DNA of 10,845 nucleotides. It comes from RBG-16-66-20 sp049651845 (GTDB lineage: Bacteria; Pseudomonadota; Gammaproteobacteria; Burkholderiales; SG8-39). Each line of letters begins with the position of its first letter. Positions within the stretch are counted from its first letter, which is position 1. The stretch is from positions 1-10,845 of the forward strand of contig JBASCW010000128.1 in the NCBI GenBank assembly GCA_049651845.1, read 5' to 3'. This document shows, one piece after another, positions 6,437 to 10,845 of this stretch. The position numbers and the translations under genes are program-made. The notes beneath the pieces were generated by a model. It saw nothing but the letters and a program-made list of their open reading frames with translations, had not been told where the DNA came from and searched no databases.

Positions 6437-6531
6437 GCATCGTCGTCCAAGCCGTCGGCTCGATCGCGTTCGTCCTCGCGAGCATCGCCATCCTGGTCGC
6501 GGAGACGCTTCACCTGGTGGGCTGGCTGTAA
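6433..6531 (+). CDS. 32-residue single-span membrane microprotein
   Basis: This ORF is too short for most gene callers. Its ATG overlaps the stop of the four-span protein as ATGA, and it runs 32 codons to a TAA. The product begins MSIVVQAVGSIAFVLASIAI, an almost unbroken hydrophobic helix (about residues 3-23), then a Glu, a His and a final GWL. By hand count 30 of 32 codons end in G or C, in line with real genes here and unlike the non-coding sequence after it. No separate ribosome binding site is seen, as expected for a coupled start. Small single-span proteins often modulate a larger membrane partner; the partner here would be the preceding four-span protein. Alternatively it is a chance overlap ORF. 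Function unknown. Confidence 0.5.
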   Translation: MSIVVQAVGSIAFVLASIAILVAETLHLVGWL

Positions 6532-6548
6532 CAAGAAACGCACCGCAC

Positions 6549-6601
6549 TTCGGCGGGCCGTATCGAGATCGTGGTTCGGCGAGCCGTGTCGACGGATACG
6601 G
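6549..6601. repeat. Imperfect 18-bp direct repeat folding as a nested hairpin between convergent genes
   Basis: TTCGGCGGGCCGTATCGA (6549-6566) and TTCGGCGAGCCGTGTCGA (6575-6592) match at 16 of 18 positions, 26 bp apart. The same stretch can fold: outer arms CCGTATC (6558-6564) and GATACGG (6595-6601), and an inner arm pair GGTTC/GAGCC around GGC (6573-6585, one G-T pair). It lies between a plus-strand cassette ending at 6531 and a minus-strand gene ending at 6604, so it may end transcription from either side. No long T-run follows, so it is not a classic intrinsic terminator. Confidence 0.4.
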
Positions 6602-6603
6602 TT

Positions 6604-7179
6604 TCAGGTCTTTCCGGAAACGAGCGCGATCCGGCGGCGGATCCGCTCCAGCGCGTCGCGGTCCCCCGCCGCCTCGATGCGTTTCTCTTCGACGCCCAGC
6701 CAGGCAAGCAGCGGCCGGCGCCAGCCCTGGGCAGAGGAAAGGTCGATCGCCGCAGCGATGGTTTGCGGGTTGGCCTTGCCGTTCTTGAAATCGACTCCGG
6801 CGGAAACCAGCCGCGAAAAGCCGTCGTCCGCAGCGGCGCGCGCGGCGCGTCCCGCGAGGAATTCCGCATTCGCCAACTCCTCCGGACCCGCGTCGGCGCG
6901 CAGCTTCTCGAAACCGGGGCAGTCGTCGAACTCGAGGCTCGCGGTGCGCGCGGCGCAGCGGATCAGCTCGGCGCGCGCGACCAGCGCGGGGTTGCCGGTG
7001 CTCGCGAGCTCGGCGCGCGCGCGCGCGAACTCCAGGTCCGCCACGCGGCTGTCGCCGCGCAGGTAGGCCTGCTGGAACGCGTCGAGCGAATACTTCGCGC
7101 TCGCCTGCCAGGCGGCCGGCGGCGGGCCGCCTGCGCAGCCGGCAAGAAGGGTCGCGAGCAGCAGAGAACGAAATCTCAC
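6604..7179 (-). CDS. Predicted outer-membrane lipoprotein of an MCE transport operon
   Basis: A 191-residue product with a lipoprotein signal: MRFRSLLLATLLAGC, lipobox LAGC with the lipidated Cys15, followed by Ala-Gly-Gly and no Asp at +2, so outer-membrane sorting by Lol is expected. The mature part looks helical, with a repeat-like AFQQAYLRGDSRVADLEFARARAEL, two cysteines (75 and 87, in ELIRCAARTASLEFDDCPGF) and an Arg-rich C-terminal helix. The GTG start overlaps the MCE gene's stop as GTGA, and AGGA lies about ten bases before it. I do not recognise a named domain; it is not clearly the ABC-transporter auxiliary lipoprotein (PqiC type) usual in such operons. Position suggests it is an outer-membrane partner of the MCE protein in lipid transport. 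Its stop faces the convergent cassette. Confidence 0.85.
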   Translation of the reverse strand: MRFRSLLLATLLAGCAGGPPPAAWQASAKYSLDAFQQAYLRGDSRVADLEFARARAELASTGNPALVARAELIRCAARTASLEFDDCPGFEKLRADAGPEELANAEFLAGRAARAAADDGFSRLVSAGVDFKNGKANPQTIAAAIDLSSAQGWRRPLLAWLGVEEKRIEAAGDRDALERIRRRIALVSGKT

Positions 7180-8180
7180 GGCAGCTTGATCCTGGTGTCG
7201 CGCTCGAACGGCCACTTGCGGTTGATCTCGTCGATCAGCGCCGAGACCTTGCGCAGGCTCGCCTCGACCTCGGCGCGCAGCGCGCCCAGGTCGGCGCTCG
7301 CCGCCTTGGCGTTGCCGGACACGACCTGCGCGTCGGCGAGGATGCCGTCCACGCGCTTCAGGCTCGCGCGCACCTCGCCGAGGATCTGGTTCGCCTGCAC
7401 GACCGCCTTCTGCGTCTCGTCGACGAGGCCGCCCTGGCTCAGCACGCGCTGGTCGGTCTTGCTGAGCACGGTATCCATTTTGAGCGCGACGCCGTCCAGC
7501 CGGCCGAGCAGCGCGTTGGCGCGGTCGAGCGCGGTGAGCACCTTGCGTGCGTTCTCCTCCGAGCCGAGCACGGCCCCGAGAACGCCCTGCTTGCCCGCCA
7601 TGCGCTCGGTGACCGTGCGCGCGTTGGCGACGCTCTGCTGCAGGTTCGAGCCCGCTTGCACCAGCTCGTCCAGGCTCTCGAGGATGCTGCGCACCGAGGC
7701 GACCAGCCGCGGGATTTCCTGCGCCGTGTCGCCGCGCAGCACCGGCCGCTCGGCGCCGTCGGGCAGCGGCGGATCCTTCAGGTCGGCGGTATAGGCGCGC
7801 AGCTTGCCCGCGCCCACGAGCGGCACGTCGAGCACGAACACGCTCGTTGCGCGCAGCCATTTCGCCTCCTCGACGGGGATGCGCACGCTGATGCGCACCT
7901 TGCCGTCGTCGCGCAGCCCGATGCCGCGCACCTTGCCGATCGGGAAGCCCGCGAAGCTCAGGCTCGAGCCCACGCTCACGCCCTCGGCGTTGTCGGCGAT
8001 GAGATCGAGGCGCTGCGTATCCTCGAACACGCCGCGCGCGTAGAGCACGTAGACGATGAAGCCGGCGGCGACGATGATCGACAGGCCGAGCAGGATGCCG
8101 ACCTTGACGCCGAGGCTGCGCGGCAGCAGCGAGAATCTGCCCAGCGCTTCGCCTCCCTGCTTGTCCGCCGGCTCGGCCAT
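7176..8180 (-). CDS. MCE (MlaD-like) lipid-transport substrate-binding protein
   Basis: Inner-membrane-anchored protein of the MCE family, whose members form hexameric rings that carry lipids between membranes with a YrbE/MlaE permease. The 334 residues show a cytoplasmic N-terminus, one span at about 27-48 (VGILLGLSIIVAAGFIVYVLYA), an MCE domain at about 52-140 (LIADNAEGVSVGSSLSFAGFPIGKVRGIGL is typical of its start) and a long helical region at about 150-320 rich in A, L, E and R. That helix makes it much longer than E. coli MlaD (about 180 aa) and more like needle-forming or elongated MCE proteins. The start is the ATG whose first base overlaps the permease stop (TGATG); the open frame further upstream lies within the permease gene and has no homology. 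Next gene overlaps by 4 bp. Family certain; substrate unknown. Confidence 0.93.
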   Translation of the reverse strand: MAEPADKQGGEALGRFSLLPRSLGVKVGILLGLSIIVAAGFIVYVLYARGVFEDTQRLDLIADNAEGVSVGSSLSFAGFPIGKVRGIGLRDDGKVRISVRIPVEEAKWLRATSVFVLDVPLVGAGKLRAYTADLKDPPLPDGAERPVLRGDTAQEIPRLVASVRSILESLDELVQAGSNLQQSVANARTVTERMAGKQGVLGAVLGSEENARKVLTALDRANALLGRLDGVALKMDTVLSKTDQRVLSQGGLVDETQKAVVQANQILGEVRASLKRVDGILADAQVVSGNAKAASADLGALRAEVEASLRKVSALIDEINRKWPFERDTRIKLP

Positions 8181-8953
8181 CAGACGTATTTCACCACCAG
8201 CGACAGCACCGCGACGATGCCGACCACGAAGAACAGCTTCACCAAGCCCGCCAGCACCGCGAACGGCACCGAGCGCGGCTGGCCGCGCTCGGCCTCGAGG
8301 CCGGTGGCGATCGGGATCAGCGCCACGGCCAGGCCGAACAGCAGGCACTTGAGCAGGAAGCCGGCCAGCACCTGGCCGTCGAAGACATCGGCGACGACGC
8401 GCGTGAAGGTGTCGAAGCCCGCGTCCGTGAAGCCGTAGAACACGGTGTAGGTGAGCAGGCCCGCGAGCGCGCAGGCCAGCGTGTTCAGCGTGAACACCGA
8501 CAAGGCCGCCGCGGCGACGCGCGGCACCAGCTCCGCGTACAGCGGCGTCGCGCCGATCTCCTCGCTGTCCTCGATCTCGCCGTTGACGCGCATCAGCGCG
8601 ATCTCGGCGCCGATCTCCGAGCCGGTCCGCAGCGCGACGAACAGCGCGGTAAGCAGCGGGATCACTTCGAGCACCAGCACGCGCAGCACGAGCTCGATCG
8701 CGTACTGCGAGACCCCGTAGGTGACCGCCGCCTGGCTCACGACCTCGATCAGCACCACGCTGAGCACGGCGGTGAACGCGAGGTAGCCGGCCAGCACCTT
8801 CCAGGCCATGAAGTAGATCTGGCGCACCGCCATCTCGCGCGCCGCCGGCGTGTAGGTGGAGGGCGAGAGCGCGGCCGCCACCGCGTAGCCGGCGAAGCGC
8901 CCGAGCCGGCGCCAGCTGCGCGGTCGCAGGATGAACTCGCCGCCGTAGGCCAT
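8180..8953 (-). CDS. MlaE/YrbE-family ABC transporter permease
   Basis: Membrane subunit of an MCE transport system, expected to form a dimer in the inner membrane bound to a MlaF-like ATPase and an MCE ring. The 257 residues contain the family core: RQIYFMAWKV (44-53), hydrophobic segments at about 52-75, 86-110, 147-172, 194-216 and 230-255, and the cytoplasmic coupling region RTGSEIGAEIALMRVNGEIEDSEEIGATPLYAELVPRV (109-146, in which GAEIALM and GATPLYAELVPR are the recognisable MlaE motifs). Length is standard. The ATG has no Shine-Dalgarno before it, and only 39 bp separate it from the divergent dehydratase gene, so the transcript may be nearly leaderless; a later start at Met42 would remove the first helix and is less likely. 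No ATPase gene is next to it, although the MCE gene follows directly. Symbol left blank because it is a paralogue of, not clearly, the mla operon. Confidence 0.94.
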   Translation of the reverse strand: MAYGGEFILRPRSWRRLGRFAGYAVAAALSPSTYTPAAREMAVRQIYFMAWKVLAGYLAFTAVLSVVLIEVVSQAAVTYGVSQYAIELVLRVLVLEVIPLLTALFVALRTGSEIGAEIALMRVNGEIEDSEEIGATPLYAELVPRVAAAALSVFTLNTLACALAGLLTYTVFYGFTDAGFDTFTRVVADVFDGQVLAGFLLKCLLFGLAVALIPIATGLEAERGQPRSVPFAVLAGLVKLFFVVGIVAVLSLVVKYV

Positions 8954-8962
8954 GGGTGGAGT

Positions 8963-8969
8963 TTACAAT
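8963..8969. promoter_or_regulatory. Possible shared -10 element of a divergent promoter pair
   Basis: In the 39-bp gap, TACAAT (8964-8969) on the plus strand fits a -10 box for the dehydratase, giving a start near 8976 and a leader of about 17 bases. The opposite strand over the same bases reads TGTAAA (8968-8963), a weaker -10 for the permease, placing its start only a few bases before the ATG. No good -35 hexamer is visible on either side, so the call is tentative. Confidence 0.4.
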
Positions 8970-8992
8970 CCCCGCTCGACCGAGGAGAGCCC

Positions 8993-10720
8993 GTGGCCAA
9001 GAAAAAACCCGAAGAATTGCGCTCGCATCGCTGGTTCGGCGTCAAGGACCTACGCTCCTTCGGCCACCGCTCGCGCACCGCGCAGATGGGCTACGACCGC
9101 AGCGACTACGCGGGCAAGCCGGTGATCGCCATCATCAACACCTGGTCGGACATCAACCACTGCCACACCCACTTTCGCCAGCGCGCCGAGGAAGTCAAGC
9201 GCGGCATCTGGCAGGCCGGCGGCTTCCCGCTCGAGATGCCGGCGATGGCGCTCGCCGAGACCATGCAGAAGCCGACCACCATGATGTACCGCAACTTCCT
9301 CGCCATGGAGACCGAGGAGCTGCTGCGCGGCTACCCGGTGGACGGCGCGGTGCTGATGGGCGGCTGCGACAAGACCACGCCGGCGCTCATCATGGGCGCG
9401 ACCAGCATGAACCTGCCGGCGATCTACCTGCCCGCCGGGCCGATGTTGAACAGCCACTGGCGCGACCAGACGCTGGGCTCCGGGTCGGACACCTGGAAGT
9501 ACTGGGACGAGCTGCGCGCCGGGCGCATCACCGAGCGCGACTGGCAGGACATCGAGGACACCATCGCCCGGTCGCCCGGCACCTGCATGACCATGGGAAC
9601 GGCGGCGACGATGATGTCGCTCGCGGAAGCCCTCGGCTTCACGCTGCCGGGCTACTCCTCGATCCCGGCGCCGGATTCGAACCATGCGCGCATGGCGGCG
9701 CTCACCGGCAAGCGCATCGTCGAGATGGTCTGGGAGGACTTGAAGCCGCGCGACTTCCTGTCGCGCGGCTCCTTCGACAACGCCATCACCACGCTGATGG
9801 CGATGGGCGGCTCGACCAACGCGGTGGTGCACCTCGTCGCCATGGCCGGGCGCGCGGGCTTGCCCTTCCCGCTCGAGCGCTACAACGAGATCGCCGCCAG
9901 GGTGCCGGTGATCGCCAACGTGCGGCCCTCGGGCGACAAGTACCTGATGGAGGACTTCTTCTACGCGGGCGGACTTCGCGCTTTGCTTTTTTCTCTGAGA
10001 GACCTTCTGGATCTGAATGCGAAAACAGTGAATGGCCGCACCCTGGGAGAGAACATCGAAGGGGCGAAAGTCTGGAACGCGGACGTGATCCTGCCGCGCG
10101 ACAAGCCGCTGAAGAAATCGGGCGGGCTTGTCATGCTGCGCGGCTCGCTCGCGCCCGACGGCGCGGTGCTGAAGACGAGCGCTGCGGACCCGAAGCTGCT
10201 GAAGCACACGGGCAAGGCGGTGGTGTTCGAGGACTACAACGACATGGCGGCGCGCATCGACCGCGATGACCTGGAGGTGGACGCCGACAGCGTGCTGGTG
10301 CTCAAGAACGCGGGCCCGCTCGGCGGCCCGGGCTTCCCCGAGTGGGGCATGCTGCCGATGCCGAAGAAGCTCATCAAGCAGGGCGTCAAGGACATGGTGC
10401 GCATCTCGGACGGCCGCATGAGCGGCACCAGCTACGGCACCTGCATCCTGCACGTCGCGCCCGAGGCCTACGTCGGCGGCCCTCTCGCCTTCGTTCAGAA
10501 TGGTGATTCGATCGAACTGGATGTGGACGAGAAAGTCGTGAATCTCAAGATTTCACCGGCAGAACTGGAAAAAAGAAGGAAATCGTGGAAGCGTCCTCCC
10601 GCCAAGTACGAGAGAAGCTACGGCGCGATCTTCTCGCGCCACGTCAAGCAGGCGAACGAGGGCTGCGACTTCGACTTCCTCGAGGGCACCGCGCCGACCG
10701 CGGAGCCCGAGATTCACTAG
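8993..10720 (+). CDS. IlvD/Edd-family dehydratase, sugar-acid (arabonate-like) type
   Basis: Iron-sulfur dehydratase that removes water from a 2,3-dihydroxy acid to give a 2-keto-3-deoxy acid, in the cytoplasm. The 575 residues match the sugar-acid branch (L-arabonate dehydratase of Rhizobium, about 580 aa) in order: NTWSDINHCHTH (49-60), MMYRN (97-101), GGCDKTTPAL (123-132), GTCMTMGTA (196-204), GGSTNAVVHL (272-281), SGDKYLMEDFFYAGGL (313-328), VFEDYND (411-417) and DGRMSGTSYGT (473-483). Cys57, Cys125 and Cys198 are the expected cluster ligands, Glu89, Asp126 and Lys127 the metal site, Ser477 the likely base. GTG start with GAGGAG five bases upstream. Two tracts (about 9980-10060 and 10500-10620) fall to about 48% GC with no change of frame. 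True IlvD of valine/isoleucine synthesis is an alternative, but NTWSD...C and the length favour a sugar acid. Confidence 0.9.
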   Translation: MAKKKPEELRSHRWFGVKDLRSFGHRSRTAQMGYDRSDYAGKPVIAIINTWSDINHCHTHFRQRAEEVKRGIWQAGGFPLEMPAMALAETMQKPTTMMYRNFLAMETEELLRGYPVDGAVLMGGCDKTTPALIMGATSMNLPAIYLPAGPMLNSHWRDQTLGSGSDTWKYWDELRAGRITERDWQDIEDTIARSPGTCMTMGTAATMMSLAEALGFTLPGYSSIPAPDSNHARMAALTGKRIVEMVWEDLKPRDFLSRGSFDNAITTLMAMGGSTNAVVHLVAMAGRAGLPFPLERYNEIAARVPVIANVRPSGDKYLMEDFFYAGGLRALLFSLRDLLDLNAKTVNGRTLGENIEGAKVWNADVILPRDKPLKKSGGLVMLRGSLAPDGAVLKTSAADPKLLKHTGKAVVFEDYNDMAARIDRDDLEVDADSVLVLKNAGPLGGPGFPEWGMLPMPKKLIKQGVKDMVRISDGRMSGTSYGTCILHVAPEAYVGGPLAFVQNGDSIELDVDEKVVNLKISPAELEKRRKSWKRPPAKYERSYGAIFSRHVKQANEGCDFDFLEGTAPTAEPEIH

Positions 10721-10723
10721 CTA

Positions 10724-10753
10724 ATGACAACTGCGTAAATAATGTCCTATACT
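10724..10753 (+). promoter_or_regulatory. Sigma70-like promoter of the transposase-like gene
   Basis: ATGACA (10724-10729), an 18-bp spacer and TATACT (10748-10753): one mismatch to consensus in each box, with A/T-rich sequence between. The start would be near 10760, so the leader is short, and a GGAGG at 10761-10765 precedes the ATG by six bases. This promoter points away from the dehydratase. Confidence 0.6.
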
Positions 10754-10771
10754 GTGCGCCGGAGGTGCTCC

Positions 10772-10845
10772 ATGAGACCCACCGGAAGCCCAGAAGAACT
10801 CGAACATCGCCGGATGCGGGCGCTGGCCTTGCTCAAAGAAGGATT
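10772..10845 (+). CDS. IS630-like transposase, N-terminal helix-turn-helix part only
   Basis: Only the first 24 residues are visible: the product starts MRPTGSPEELEHRRMRALAL and continues LLKEG before the window ends. This matches the pattern of IS630-family and related winged helix proteins (MRPKGxxxELExRRxRAxxLLxxG), in which a helix-turn-helix follows for binding the terminal repeats, with a DDE nuclease domain after it. The ATG has GGAGG six bases upstream and a near-consensus promoter 20 bases further. Because the catalytic domain is missing, it could be a solitary helix-turn-helix protein or a truncated copy. Its A/T-rich upstream region contrasts with the rest of the window. Confidence 0.6.
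   Translation, partial: MRPTGSPEELEHRRMRALALLKEG

Larger units (their letters stand above)
10721..10845 (+). mobile_element. Probable left end of an IS630-like element, cut by the window
   Basis: Directly after the dehydratase stop, base composition drops sharply and a strong promoter and a start codon for an IS630-type helix-turn-helix protein follow. The border probably lies near 10717-10724, where CTAG and CTAA offer the TA that IS630 elements duplicate. The terminal inverted repeat cannot be confirmed because the other end is outside the window. Confidence 0.45.

Noticed and set aside
7180..7860. N-terminal extension of the lipoprotein frame back to 7860
   Set aside because: It reads through the MCE gene in the wrong frame; the GTG at 7179 opens directly into a lipoprotein signal with a good lipobox.
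8181..8348. N-terminal extension of the MCE protein upstream of 8180
   Set aside because: It overlaps the permease gene in another frame and gives an Arg/Pro/Ala-rich stretch; the ATG overlapping the permease stop precedes a normal MCE N-terminus.
1..10845. CRISPR array, tRNA or rRNA genes
   Set aside because: No regularly spaced repeats and no tRNA- or rRNA-like conserved stretches were seen on either strand; this was by eye only.

Overview
The window comes from a high-GC Gram-negative bacterium, most likely a betaproteobacterium (Burkholderiales-like). The reasons are the dcw gene order mraZ-rsmH-ftsL-ftsI, strongly G/C-ending codons, PcaI/PcaJ proteins close to proteobacterial ones as I remember them, and an MCE-type lipid-transport operon ending in a lipoprotein. 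This assignment is inferred from gene content, without a database search.

Layout. (1) Positions 1-3159, minus strand, hold the start of the division and cell-wall (dcw) cluster: mraZ, rsmH, ftsL and a ftsI cut by the window edge before its KTG motif. A sigma70-like promoter and a three-repeat, 10-bp-period MraZ box lie in front of mraZ. (2) An AT-rich divergent intergenic region (3160-3437) also carries a promoter facing right. (3) Positions 3438-4765 are pcaI and pcaJ, two CoA-transferase subunits overlapping by 4 bp. (4) Positions 4798-6531, plus strand, are a compact run of unrecognised reading frames joined stop-to-start: a 340-aa exported protein with three C-terminal membrane spans, a doubtful 65-aa ORF, a 140-aa four-span membrane protein and a 32-aa single-span microprotein. 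This is the least explained and most novel-looking part. (5) A repeat/hairpin at 6549-6601 separates it from a convergent operon. (6) Positions 6604-8953, minus strand, encode an MlaE/YrbE-type permease, a long MCE (MlaD-like) protein and an outer-membrane-type lipoprotein, each overlapping the next by 1-4 bp; no ATPase is present. (7) A 39-bp divergent gap with a possible shared -10 element leads to an IlvD/Edd-family dehydratase of the sugar-acid type (8993-10720). (8) Immediately after its stop codon begins what looks like the left end of an IS630-like element, cut by the window edge.

How they work together. The left block makes septal peptidoglycan and its regulators. PcaIJ would activate 3-oxoadipate with succinyl-CoA at the end of aromatic degradation. 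The MCE operon should move phospholipid or other lipid between the membranes, and would need an ATPase encoded elsewhere. The dehydratase probably acts on sugar acids. The membrane-protein cassette downstream of pcaIJ has no assignable role, but its spacing suggests co-transcription with pcaIJ.

Local base composition is uneven: parts of rsmH and two parts of the dehydratase fall to about 48-54% GC against roughly 70% around them, without breaking the reading frame.
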